Assembly (NCBI RefSeq): GCF_000312425.1
Contig: NZ_HE997181.1
Span: forward strand, 3,605,395 to 3,669,394
From: Reyranella massiliensis 521
GTDB lineage: Bacteria; Pseudomonadota; Alphaproteobacteria; Reyranellales; Reyranellaceae
Direction: 5' to 3'
DNA: 64,000 bases
Shown: positions 1 through 8,119 of the stretch, piece after piece
Layout: each line of letters starts with the position of its first letter
Position numbering within the stretch: position 1 is the first letter of the stretch
The notes under the pieces: model-generated
What the model was told of the DNA's origin: nothing
Databases searched by the model: none
Seen by the model: the letters and a program-made list of their open reading frames with translations, nothing else
Made by a program: the position numbers and the translations under genes

Positions 1-1192
1 AGCGTCGACCGCAGACCGCGCCAGCCCCAGTTGCCACCTTCGGGGAACGGCATCTCGCCCAGCGGCCCGAAGATGCCGAGCTCGATGCCGCGCTCGACAT
101 CCAGCGGCTCCGCCACCAGCAGGTAGGCTTTGCCGCGATGCGCGGCGAGCTCCAGCGGCGACGCCCCCGCATTGAACGGCCAGGGCTCCAGCGGATTGCC
201 GAGAACACCGACGCGATCAGGGTGTCGAGATCCTGCGAGCGGTCGCCCTCGCCGCCGGCCAGGAAGCGGCTCTCGCCGTTCGGCCCGATCAGCGCGACCG
301 AGGAATAGCCGTCGCGCTGGTTGTTCCAGATGTCGCCGGACCAGGCGCGCGCCGGATCGATGGTGCCGCCGGTTGCCCGCAGCAGTTCGTCGATGACCCC
401 CCAGGTGCGGGCGTAGCGGCCACCGATGGACTCGCCGCCATTGATCTCGGTGCTGTGAATCGTGGGCTTCTTCACCCCCGGGGTGAAGCGCGTGTTGGCG
501 CCGGCCATGGGGTCCCACTTGTACTCCTCGCCACCGAACAGGCCGCCGAACAGCCCGCCGAGCAGGCCGATCACGGGACCGGCGATCTGACCGATACCGG
601 GAATCAGCGAGACCGCGCCGCCGACCATCGAGGCGATGCCGCCGATGGTCTTGCCGGTGTTGCCCTTGGCATTGGCGAGCTGGAAAGCGCCCATGCCGAT
701 GCCGCCCAGCGCGCCGAGGCCCTGGCCCCACGTTGTGCCACCCAGGAAGCCCATGCCGCTGGGCGACATGCCCTGAGGCATCGCAGTGTTGGTCAAAGAG
801 GCGACATCTGATGCCGTGTTGTAGGCGCCGTAGCCGCTGTTGAAGATCGGCCGATTGAGGAAGCCGAACATGGAGCTGTTGCCCATGCTGCCGAACGACG
901 ACAGGCCGCTACCGCCACCAATGCCGCCCAGGCCACCGCCGGCGCCTGTCGCCGCCGAACCATAGCCGAGGCTGGAGGCCGTCGACGGGCTGACCAGGCC
1001 AAGGGAACTCATGCTGGAAACAAGCGACCCCATCATGGGTCGGATAAGCGCCAGCGCCAGGAACTCGGCCACCATGCGCTTGGCGATCGCGATGCCGGCC
1101 TTGCCGAAATCCTCGACGGCGAGCTTGCCCTGCCCCAACCCGTCCAGCAGCTTTTCGACCCAATCGGCCGCCGTGGATTGGATATGCAGCCA
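1..1192 (-). pseudogene. Phage tail tape-measure C-terminal region, 5'-truncated and frameshifted
   Basis: One minus-strand frame reads without stops from just after the TAG at 1196–1198 to about position 200. It starts with a conserved-looking helix (DWVEKLLDG, then GQGKLAVEDFGKAGIAIAKR) resembling the end of lambda-type tape-measure proteins, where a TGK-S-F-D stretch precedes a long Gly-rich tail region. Glycine-rich hydrophobic stretches follow, then a soluble part (TIHSTEINGG, YARTWGVIDELL). Near 190–215 the natural-looking protein changes frame: GNPLEPWPFNAGASPLEL continues to the window edge in another frame. No start codon fits the 5' end, which abuts the stop of the collagen-like gene, so the N-terminal bulk is missing. 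Family assignment is inference from the motif; truncation and frameshift are read directly. Confidence 0.6.
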
Positions 1193-1195
1193 TGG

Positions 1196-2242
1196 CTACC
1201 GCATCAACCTGGAGAGAACCGGCGCGAAGTCGTGCTCGACTGCGCTGCCGTCGGCATTGCTCAGCGTGACCATGCCGGTTTCGTCGATAGCGATTCCTGT
1301 CACGGCCGGCCCGGGCTCGCCGCGAGCGCCACGCTCTCCTCGAGGACCCGGGATTCCCGGCTTGCCCGCCTTGCCGCGCATTACCAGCAACATCCAGCCC
1401 TCACCCGGACATGGACCGGGATCATCACGCCGTGCCACGAAGGCGCCGCCGTCGAGGGTCACGACATCGAGTCGGGCATAGGTCTCGTCGGCCGACCAGG
1501 TCGAGCGCAGATTGATCGAGCGGCCATCAAGGGCGGCCGGCACGATGCAGCGCCAGTCGTCATGTGGCGGCGCCTTCCCGGTGTCTCGCAGGGCCTGATA
1601 CACGGCACCGGCATGAGTGACGACGTCTGCCTCGCGGTGGACGTGATCTTCCCAAGAGCCGACGGGCGGCAGCTTTCCGGGCGCACCTTCGACGCCGCGC
1701 TCGCCAGCTGGTCCCTGCTCGCCGCGCTCGCCAACTGGTCCCTGAATCCCGGCCGGGCCAACATCACCTCTTTCGCCTTGGGGGCCGATCTCGCCTCGCT
1801 CGCCCTGAGGCCCGGCGGGGCCGACCCCGCCGCGTTCGCCTTGAGGGCCAGCCTCGCCGGCTGGACCACGGTCACCAGCCACGCCCTGTGGACCCTGCTC
1901 GCCCCGTTCACCTTGCGGGCCGGCTTCGCCTTGCTCACCCCGCAGCCCACGCTCACCCTGCGGGCCCGCGGGACCCATCTCACCCTGAGGGCCCACAGGA
2001 CCTGGCTCACCACGCTCCCCCGGCGTGCCGTCCCTGAGTTCCGCCAATCGTGCATCGACCTTGGCGCGCAACTCGGCCTGCAACTCCACGATCTGGGCCC
2101 GCAGCTCGGCGATCGTCCGCTGGGCGTCGGCCTGCAGCTGCCGGCTCTGCGCCTCGATGACCTCGCGCTCCCGACGCCATTCCCGGCGCTGGTCGGCGAT
2201 GACCTGGCCGAGGGCTTCGCGCAGGGCGTCAGGCAACGGCAC
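1196..2242 (-). CDS. Collagen-like phage tail/fibre protein
   Basis: This 348-residue protein begins with a charged predicted coiled coil (about residues 15–70). About 40 Gly-X-Y triplets follow (about 72–190, mostly [12 protein letters not shown]). A compact module at about 195–235 ([30 protein letters not shown]) resembles small carbohydrate-binding modules of the W..GDvV..g..YqA type. A second short collagen stretch lies near 300–323. Trimeric collagen-like fibres of this kind are common phage adhesion or structural proteins. The start chosen is GTG 2242, inside the last codons of the portal frame (14-nt overlap). The longer ATG at 2368 would only read the portal gene out of frame. It is the only intact gene in the damaged late block. 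Confidence 0.75.
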   Translation of the reverse strand: MPLPDALREALGQVIADQRREWRREREVIEAQSRQLQADAQRTIAELRAQIVELQAELRAKVDARLAELRDGTPGERGEPGPVGPQGEMGPAGPQGERGLRGEQGEAGPQGERGEQGPQGVAGDRGPAGEAGPQGERGGVGPAGPQGERGEIGPQGERGDVGPAGIQGPVGERGEQGPAGERGVEGAPGKLPPVGSWEDHVHREADVVTHAGAVYQALRDTGKAPPHDDWRCIVPAALDGRSINLRSTWSADETYARLDVVTLDGGAFVARRDDPGPCPGEGWMLLVMRGKAGKPGIPGPRGERGARGEPGPAVTGIAIDETGMVTLSNADGSAVEHDFAPVLSRLMR

Positions 2243-2937
2243 GGCGGTCGATTTCGTCCGCGGTGGCGAGGAGATCGCGGGCCGAGACGGCGACGACGTT
2301 TCGCTCGCTGTCGTCATCTTCGTCCTCATCCGTGGGGGTCTGGGGTGCCGTGACTGCCGGCTTCGCATTCGGATCCGGCGGCTGCAGGCTCGAGCCGTAG
2401 CTCAGCGGGACAACCTGCTGCTGTACCCGCGGCATTGCGCCGTGACCGCCCGGCACCACCGGCAGGTCTTCTTCGTTCCGGGCTTCATCGGAGCTCAGGA
2501 TGCCGCCGATGACGCCGGCAGCAAGCGCCTCGATGCGCTCCTTGAACGAGCTGCGCATGAGGGCGTTCGTGTTGAATTCGAGATACTCGTCCGGGACACC
2601 CCCGAGACCGAACAGCAAGCCGAAGGCTTCCTCGATGTGGTTCAGCGCGAATCCGAGACCGCGCGACTTCCACGACGACATCAGAGCTTCGGTCGAGGCA
2701 AAGGGCGTGCCACCGAGGCCGAGGACCTGGAGCGGCATCTGGAACGCGAGCGCCACTTCCTCCTGCGAGATCTTCAGCAGGGCCGCGAGTTCGTTGTCCT
2801 TGGCGTCACCGGTGACGGCCTTTGCCTTCAGTCCCCATGCCAGGATGGGCGTGCCACCGGCGTTCTCACCCTGAGTTTGCAGGTTCCAAGTTTCCCGCAG
2901 TTCCGTGATCTGGTCGCGCGTAAGCTGCTGAGCGGCA
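2229..2937 (-). pseudogene. HK97-family phage portal protein, C-terminal fragment
   Basis: From about 2937 (QQLTRDQITELRETW) to the stop at 2229 the frame encodes about 235 residues typical of the C-terminal half of HK97-type portals. The signs are LKISQEEVALAFQMP, the STEALMSSWKSRGLGF segment, a helix with NHIEEAFGLLFG, and the terminal FKERIEALAAGVIGGILSSDEARNEEDLP region. An acidic tail ends the protein. A complete portal is about 400 residues. The N-terminal half is absent and the sequence upstream in this frame is not protein-like. In another frame it joins directly to the 5' part of a small gene, so this is a deletion fusion. Confidence 0.75.
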
Positions 2938-3073
2938 GGCCATTCTCGCGCAGCGCCACCGGCACACCGCTGCTGTGCTTGAGGACCCCAGCCTCGTCGG
3001 CAGAGACATCGGCGGGGTGCGCCTTGGTGCCGTCGGCAAGGACGTACCAAGTATCGACATCGGGTCGGTTCAT
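2937..3073 (-). pseudogene. Small phage protein, 3'-truncated and fused out of frame to the portal remnant
   Basis: An ATG at 3073, with AAAGG six bases upstream, opens a protein-like stretch of about 46 residues (MNRPDVDTWYVLADGTKAHP, later GVLKHSSGVPVALRENGLP). Small proteins with such a 'LADGT...D..GV..H.SGV.V' pattern occur in phage head regions, to my recollection. At about 2937 the natural protein stops and the portal fragment begins in a different frame. The original frame runs on as nonsense to a stop at 2828. Confidence 0.45.
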
Positions 3074-3135
3074 TGCCGGGCCTTTCGATTGAGCGGAGAT
3101 GAATGATTGGGCGACCTTTCGGCCGCCCACCCGGA

Positions 3136-3619
3136 TCAGTCGGCGACCACGATGTGGAATGCGCCGGACTTCGCGTTGCCACCCTGCGCGATCGCGATCT
3201 TCACGCGGTCGCGGCCAAGGGCGATGCGGTCGTTGACCGCCGTTCCGCCGGACGCATAGAGCGCGGCGACGCCGACGTTGGAGTCCCACCCATTCACCCC
3301 AGGACGCGTCGATGCTGGCGTTATCCGGCCGGCCACCACCTCGCTTGAACCCATAGTTCGACATCGCTGCGCCGAGCCCGGCGGTGCGCTGGCGCCAGGC
3401 GAACTCCATCTCCTTCTCGGCTTCCCGCTGCATCCCCGTGAGACGGTTGTGCCGCCACGCTTCGGACTGGCGCACCCTGGTAAGGTTCCGCCTGGTCTTC
3501 CGGGTGGCCTCGGGATCGTCGACGGCGATCTCGACCGTCGGACTGTGCGCTTCCTGCCAATCGAGGGCGTCACGACCGAAGCGCTTCCTGATCTTCTTGG
3601 ACTTCTTGGCTTTTGCCAC
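3136..3619 (-). pseudogene. Chimeric remnant: basic phage protein 5' part joined to a virion-protein 3' part
   Basis: From GTG 3619 (GGGAG upstream) to about 3295 one frame gives a basic helical protein (MAKAKKSKKIRKRFGRDALD, ...RHNRLTGMQREAEKEMEFAW, ...TAGLGAAMSNYGFKRGG). At about 3283–3300 protein-like coding moves by one frame. It then continues as DSNVGVAALYASGGTAVNDR and DRVKIAIAQGGNAKSGAFHI to the stop at 3136, which resembles the end of a small virion-surface protein. Neither half looks complete. I read it as a deletion junction between an early or regulatory gene and a structural gene. Both family guesses are weak; the change of frame is clear. Confidence 0.45.
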
Positions 3620-3652
3620 TGCTTGCTCCCATCGACGGAGGGGACCGTCGGA

Positions 3653-3868
3653 TTACCGCTGCTTCTCGCAGATCCTATTGTGTTCGCCTTCGATGAAGTG
3701 CCGCGCGATGTCCGGCATCTCGTCGAGCTCCGCTTTCAGGAACACGATGACGCCGACCTGCCGTGCCTGGCGCACCAAGGCCTCGATGACCTCCGGTGAC
3801 GTCGCGCTGGTCCCAATGTGGCGATCGAGGGAGGACCGGATCGGACGCCCGCCGTAGCGGTCGCTCAC
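3653..3868 (-). CDS. Small phage protein, unknown
   Basis: The product has 71 residues. The GTG start at 3868 overlaps the stop of the preceding gene by four bases (GTGA), which fixes the start and suggests translational coupling. The C-terminal half is a helical, charged stretch (SPEVIEALVRQARQVGVIVF, LDEMPDIARHFIEG). There is no signal peptide or membrane segment, and I do not recognise a family. It lies between the regulatory genes and the broken late genes. Confidence 0.55.
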   Translation of the reverse strand: MSDRYGGRPIRSSLDRHIGTSATSPEVIEALVRQARQVGVIVFLKAELDEMPDIARHFIEGEHNRICEKQR

Positions 3869-4083
3869 CGGATCGCTCCGCCCGCCAGGGCATCGATGGT
3901 CGCCTGCCCTCGCGCATCGATCGGCTTGCGGCTGACAAACTTGAGATGCTTCGCGCATGCCCAGCCGCCATTGCCTGGCGTGTTGAACAAGGCAACACCG
4001 TCGCGCGGACCGAACTTGCAGAGCCTGCAGAAGCTATCGTTGTCTGCAGACGTCCCAGCCCGTCGCGTCTTCCTCCTAGTCAT
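3865..4083 (-). CDS. Small putative zinc-ribbon phage protein
   Basis: The product has 72 residues with a basic N-terminus (MTRRKTRR). CRLC, then CAKH about 23 residues later, could bind a metal as a C-x2-C...C-x2-H ribbon. It couples to the next gene by a GTGA overlap. Function is unknown; a small nucleic-acid-binding or HNH-neighbouring phage protein would fit the size and residues, but no nuclease motif is visible. Confidence 0.5.
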   Translation of the reverse strand: MTRRKTRRAGTSADNDSFCRLCKFGPRDGVALFNTPGNGGWACAKHLKFVSRKPIDARGQATIDALAGGAIR

Positions 4084-4163
4084 CAGCCCTCGCCGGAGAA
4101 TTGGAAGCTCCGGCTATTTAGGGGAAGGAGTGACTTGGGGTTTCAAGGTGTGACTTGGTGGAC

Positions 4164-4394
4164 CTACGAGCGGTCCCTCTCACGGAGCCAGAACATCCAC
4201 GCAACGCCGGCGCCGCCAAACAGGCCGAAGGCCATGACGACATACGGATTCAGATCCAGCCCGTAAGACCGATGCTCGTACGCGAAGGAGGAAGCAGCCA
4301 TCCAGCCTACGAGCGCTCCAGTGCCAACCCACTGAAGTGCATTAGAGGAGCCACGCCTGCTGCGTTCTGTGTCTCGGCGCATCACTAGACGCAT
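4164..4394 (-). CDS. Small two-segment membrane protein
   Basis: The product has 76 residues: a basic N-terminus (MRLVMRRDTERSRRG), then two hydrophobic segments (about 22–36, ALQWVGTGALVGWMAASSFA; and about 50–68, YVVMAFGLFGGAGVAWMFW), ending in a charged RERDRS tail. An internal ATG (MRRDTERS) is an alternative start. Small holin-like or exclusion-type membrane proteins are usual in phage accessory regions, but nothing here proves such a role. Confidence 0.5.
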   Translation of the reverse strand: MRLVMRRDTERSRRGSSNALQWVGTGALVGWMAASSFAYEHRSYGLDLNPYVVMAFGLFGGAGVAWMFWLRERDRS

Positions 4395-4509
4395 CTAGGA
4401 AGCGCTTCTCCGTCACAATAGCTGCATTTCTGCATACTTGGCGGCACTCTCTATCGCGGCGCCCGCAGCCAAAGCACTGCGCCAAATGCTGAATTGAGCA
4501 CGAGTCCAA

Positions 4510-4887
4510 TCACCCAACAGCTTTGATCAGATCGAGGATCTCGCGCCGGACGTTGGCCTTGCGAATCTTGTAGAACGCGCGGACCAGCTCCAGGGTCTCC
4601 CGCTTGGTGGAGACTCCTTCGTCGATCGTTTCCATTCGACGCCCGCGCTTCGAAGTTGTTTCAGCTTCAACCGCGCTTTCGAAGAAGAAGGAGACCGGCA
4701 CATCCAGAACGGTCGCAAACTCGTACAGCTTGCTGGCGCTCGCCCGATTGGCACCGCGCTCGTACTTCTGAATCTGCTGGAACGTGAGACCGACCGCCTT
4801 GCCTAGAGCCGTCTGACTCATCCCCAGCAGAGCGCGGCGCTGCCTGATGCGGTTGCCGACGAGAACATCAACTGGATGCGAAGCCAC
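4510..4887 (-). CDS. Xre-family transcriptional regulator
   Basis: The product has 125 residues. A helix-turn-helix of the Cro/CI type spans about 12–66 (IRQRRALLGMSQTALGKAVG, then QIQKYERGANRASASKLYEF). A helical C-terminal region with a Lys/Arg-rich end (YKIRKANVRREILDLIKAVG) follows. This architecture is common in alphaproteobacteria and their phages. It is monocistronic, with about 70 bp to the next upstream gene. It is a second regulator besides the CI-like repressor at 13 kb; target genes are not evident. Confidence 0.85.
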   Translation of the reverse strand: MASHPVDVLVGNRIRQRRALLGMSQTALGKAVGLTFQQIQKYERGANRASASKLYEFATVLDVPVSFFFESAVEAETTSKRGRRMETIDEGVSTKRETLELVRAFYKIRKANVRREILDLIKAVG

Positions 4888-4959
4888 AACAGTACCTCAA
4901 GATCAGCCAAACAGAAGCTCACTTCCTATTGAGGGAATTGGCGCAGCGAGTGCAAGCCT

Positions 4960-5184
4960 TCATTGCGCGTCAATTCTCCAGCTGCTCAATGTGTTAGCAG
5001 CTCGCTTCGATGCCTTGTCGTTACTTTCCTTTCGACTGTCGATCTCCAAGGCGCCAATTCCGAGCCGTTGCGCAGCCATGGCCATGTACCCCCGCGCCTC
5101 ATCCGCCCACTGCTCGCTTGGATTCCTCTCTGCGGCCGCTGCTACGGCGCAACGCTCGACGGAAACTTCCCACCCTGCAAACAT
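4960..5184 (-). CDS. Hypothetical small protein
   Basis: The product has 74 residues, mostly helical and alanine-rich (ERNPSEQWADEARGYMAMAA, then QRLGIGALEID). No membrane segment is visible. Composition is more protein-like than the overlapping frames, but there is no recognisable family and no strong ribosome-binding site. Confidence 0.35.
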   Translation of the reverse strand: MFAGWEVSVERCAVAAAAERNPSEQWADEARGYMAMAAQRLGIGALEIDSRKESNDKASKRAANTLSSWRIDAQ

Positions 5185-5445
5185 TCCGGAAAATGAATCT
5201 GGGAGGTGTCGAAGTGTTTCCGGAGAAGTTCCACGAGATCCAATGCAACGTAGCGGCCGTCCTTGCAGCGAGCCTCCAGCCCCGTGACGCTCAGGATGCC
5301 GTTGCCAAGTACCAGAACGTTCTCGCCGAGCTACGACGGAAAGGCGGCCCTCTCGATGACGGCACGCCTCAAGACGCTGCCTCAGTTCAAGCGAGAAGCC
5401 AGCGACAAGAGTAACGTATTGAATCCTTGGGAGCAGAAATTGCTC

Positions 5446-5736
5446 TTAGATTCCCTTCCGCTGCCGGTACGCATTCAACATCGCTGGCGTTATGTCAGCT
5501 GGGTAACAAAGGACCCCTTTCCCTCCGGCCCGGCTATATGCACTGCTCCCACCACATCGGGCGCCGTTGCTCTTCCGAAAATCGGGGCACGGGCACGCTC
5601 CGCGATAGCCCGCGATCGACTCTTGGATCATCTGCTTCTTGATGTCGTCGTCGGTAGCGCACTGGGCAATCGCGGGACTAGCAATAGCGGCCAAGAGAAA
5701 CGCCGCAGCCGCCATCAGCACACCCATGACAGCCAT
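5446..5736 (-). CDS. Small exported cysteine-rich protein
   Basis: The product has 96 residues with a clear signal peptide (hydrophobic MAVMGVLMAAAAFLLAAIAS, cleavage near AIAQ). The mature part is short, with paired cysteines in ACPCPDF, RCGG and VLCYPADITP. Comparable small exported proteins are scattered in rhizobial genomes, where they look like host-associated cargo. It sits directly downstream of the methyltransferase on the same strand (6 bp) and may be co-transcribed. Function is unknown; carriage on a phage suggests lysogenic cargo. Confidence 0.7.
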   Translation of the reverse strand: MAVMGVLMAAAAFLLAAIASPAIAQCATDDDIKKQMIQESIAGYRGACPCPDFRKSNGARCGGSSAYSRAGGKGVLCYPADITPAMLNAYRQRKGI

Positions 5737-5742
5737 AGCAAG

Positions 5743-7530
5743 CTAACTTCCGAACTGCATATACCTCGGATCAACAAACCCTTCCTTGTTCTTCAGCGTT
5801 CTGTTGCCCGTAAAAGAAAGCAAAAGTTGAAGCTGCTTAGGATCGTGTTTGCGACGCGTCGCGGCCCGCGGCCTCACCCCGGTAAGTGGCTCCGGCAATG
5901 GTGGCAGATGCGGAAGACGTCCAGCAAAGAGATCGGCCGCCGTCACAATCTGCAGTCTTGGAAGCCGACCATGTGCAGACTTCTTAACAAATCCGGCTGC
6001 GGTCGCTTCTGCAATCATTGACTGGGTCGGTTCCGCGAGCGTGATCAGAATGCCCATCTCAGCCTCCTCACGCTCGATCACGGCACGGAGTTCACGGACC
6101 ATTGCGACGCCGACATTTTCACCACCTTTGACAGAAATGATGATGCGGCCGTGACCGTATGGACCGTTTGCAAATAGTGCGCTGCCATCGATACCGCGGT
6201 CCGGCCCGCGCTTTTCTTCACGGTAGCTTTGCGCCCCGACAAACCAGGCAGCCCACCATTGGAATTGATGCTTGTCACGCTGTGCCAACGCCCTGGCATC
6301 CGCTAGGGATGCGGGACGGCCATGTACCGTAAAGGCTGCGCTCCTGTCATGATCTTTGAGACGCTGCTCAATAAGTGTGACTGCGTAGTGTGTTACATCA
6401 ATCCCGAGCCATTGGCGCCCGCTTTTGTGCGCGGCGTGGATGGTGGTTCCGCATCCGCAGAATGGGTCCAGTATGAGATCGCCTGGATTCGACGATGCCG
6501 AGATAATCCGTTCCAGAAGCGCTAGTGGCTTCTGTGTCGGGTAGCCGAGCCGCTCCTGTGTTCCAGCTATTATAGGCGTAACATCCGTCCAAAGGTCTTG
6601 GAGCGGCACACCCGGCATCTCATCTAAGTAACGCTTGTATTCGGGCATGCCTTCGAATGTGTGGCGCAGTCGCCCTTCCTTCGCGAACTGCTTCATGTTC
6701 GCTTTTGAATAGGCCCAGAAGCGGCGCTTGTAAGGTCTAACCGCCTTATATTCCCAGCCGGATCTAGGCCTGAGGTATTCGTCGTCCGTGTCAGCGGCCC
6801 ATCGCTCGCGCGCGCCCAGCAATTTCTTGACTCGCCAATCGTACTCGACGTCACCACCTGGCTTGGCTGCCGTCAAATCGCCTCGCCTAAAGCGCCGCCC
6901 ATTCTCATCCAAGAGACGATAGTCACGTTCGACATACGCTTCATCGTACGGCGTGTAGACATTGTTCCAAGTCCACTCGTCGCTCTTCGTATAGAAGAGG
7001 ATTACATCGTGTATGTGTCCGTGCAGCTTGCGACCTTGTTTTGTGTCACTGTGCGCACTTGAACGCTTCCATATGATCTCGCTACGAAAGTTCTTCGGAC
7101 CGAAAACTGCATCCAGAACAAGCTTGAGATAGTGACTCGCTGTCGGATCGCAGTGTAGGTAAAGCGAACCAGTCGGCTTGAGTGCTCGACGCAACTCGAT
7201 AAGCCGAGCAGCCATCATGGTGATGTAGGCCATTATCGCCGACTCGCGAAGCCAGCTTCGCAGTCCGCGCATCACAAGCGAGACATCTTCATTGGCTGCA
7301 ATTACGTCGTCGAATGCACGCTCGGCCGACGGTCCCCACGTCCAGGTATCGCAGAATGCTTCGGCTTGCGACTGCGTTGGGGCTCCACCGCGCTCTTTGA
7401 ACAGCACATTGTAGCTGGCATTCGAGTTGAACGGCGGATCCAAATAGACGAGATCGACGGTCTCAGCCTTGATGTGGTCACGCAGAACTTCGAGATTGTC
7501 ACCAAAATAGAGTTTGTTCTTTTTGGTCAT
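5743..7530 (-). CDS. DNA methyltransferase (DPPF type) with C-terminal Mrr-like domain
   Basis: The product has 595 residues. The catalytic motif IV is DPPF at 31–34. The SAM-binding motif [10 protein letters not shown], is at about 355–363, giving the beta-class order seen in type III Mod-like and other N6-adenine or N4-cytosine methylases. A target-recognition region fills 150–330. The C-terminal third (about 420–530) looks like a PD-(D/E)xK/Mrr fold: GPDRGIDG around 443–450, then RIIISVKGG with K468. ATG 7530 is preferred over the in-frame codon 45 bases upstream because GGGGGAG lies just before it. It probably protects phage DNA or is a solitary modification enzyme. Whether the fused domain cleaves or only binds DNA cannot be told. 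Confidence 0.85.
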   Translation of the reverse strand: MTKKNKLYFGDNLEVLRDHIKAETVDLVYLDPPFNSNASYNVLFKERGGAPTQSQAEAFCDTWTWGPSAERAFDDVIAANEDVSLVMRGLRSWLRESAIMAYITMMAARLIELRRALKPTGSLYLHCDPTASHYLKLVLDAVFGPKNFRSEIIWKRSSAHSDTKQGRKLHGHIHDVILFYTKSDEWTWNNVYTPYDEAYVERDYRLLDENGRRFRRGDLTAAKPGGDVEYDWRVKKLLGARERWAADTDDEYLRPRSGWEYKAVRPYKRRFWAYSKANMKQFAKEGRLRHTFEGMPEYKRYLDEMPGVPLQDLWTDVTPIIAGTQERLGYPTQKPLALLERIISASSNPGDLILDPFCGCGTTIHAAHKSGRQWLGIDVTHYAVTLIEQRLKDHDRSAAFTVHGRPASLADARALAQRDKHQFQWWAAWFVGAQSYREEKRGPDRGIDGSALFANGPYGHGRIIISVKGGENVGVAMVRELRAVIEREEAEMGILITLAEPTQSMIAEATAAGFVKKSAHGRLPRLQIVTAADLFAGRLPHLPPLPEPLTGVRPRAATRRKHDPKQLQLLLSFTGNRTLKNKEGFVDPRYMQFGS

Positions 7531-7648
7531 AGCTCCCCCACTCTCGAAGTATGCACGGGGGATAAGTGCTGTCATCTGCGCAGTAGAGTAGTACGTTGCC
7601 CTGCAACCATACTATGTGTGAACGAACGCGAACTACCCAACGACTAGA

Positions 7649-7942
7649 CTACCTAGATACGTCAGATACAAATTCGCTCGCCCTAGATAATGCTCGCTGC
7701 AGCGCACTCGTCTTGCCACCGCCGCTTGGTCCAGCCACCGCCCCTATCTGCCTCGCCTGTCTCTGCCGGATGATCGTACGCCGGCAGCACCCCAGCTCCC
7801 GCGCCAGCCTTCCATCCGTAGCCGGGAAGCCATCATCCATCTTTCCTGAGGAGCAGGCACGCTCCAAAAGGGCTGAGTCGGCATCGGTCCAAACCTTCCT
7901 CAACTGTCCCTCCGATTTGACAGGGAATTCGAGCGGCAGCAC
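7649..7942 (-). CDS. Hypothetical phage protein with possible helix-turn-helix
   Basis: The product has 97 residues. The central part (VWTDADSALLERACSSGKM, then RLARELGCCRRTIIRQRQAR) looks like a small DNA-binding helix-turn-helix. The C-terminus contains GPSGGGKTSAL, which resembles a P-loop by sequence, but the protein is far too short for an NTPase and the match may be chance. It lies between the methyltransferase and the replication genes on the same strand. Confidence 0.5.
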   Translation of the reverse strand: MLPLEFPVKSEGQLRKVWTDADSALLERACSSGKMDDGFPATDGRLARELGCCRRTIIRQRQARQIGAVAGPSGGGKTSALQRALSRASEFVSDVSR

Positions 7943-8119
7943 CGTGGGCCCTCCTTCATGGCTGCAGTGTGCAGCCGCCCTGTTGGGCTACTGGAAAGGA
8001 AAACCGTGACAGCCAAGATCGTGCTTTCGATCGGCGGTTGGCGGTTCAGGTTGGTCCTGAAGCTCCCGCTTAGATAACCGAGTCGGGTGGCGGCAGGTGA
8101 AATCAGCATGCCGCCACCT

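Noticed and set aside
1178..2353. Long plus-strand frame of 391 codons
   Set aside because: It is the complement of the collagen-like gene; Gly-X-Y periodicity keeps the other strand free of stops.
7649..7942. P-loop NTPase from GPSGGGKTSAL
   Set aside because: The protein is only 97 residues and lacks room for a Walker B and core sheet; the match is probably chance.
7900..8109. Minus-strand frame of 69 codons before the small HTH-like gene
   Set aside because: No ribosome-binding site, random composition, and overlap with the better supported 7649–7942 gene.
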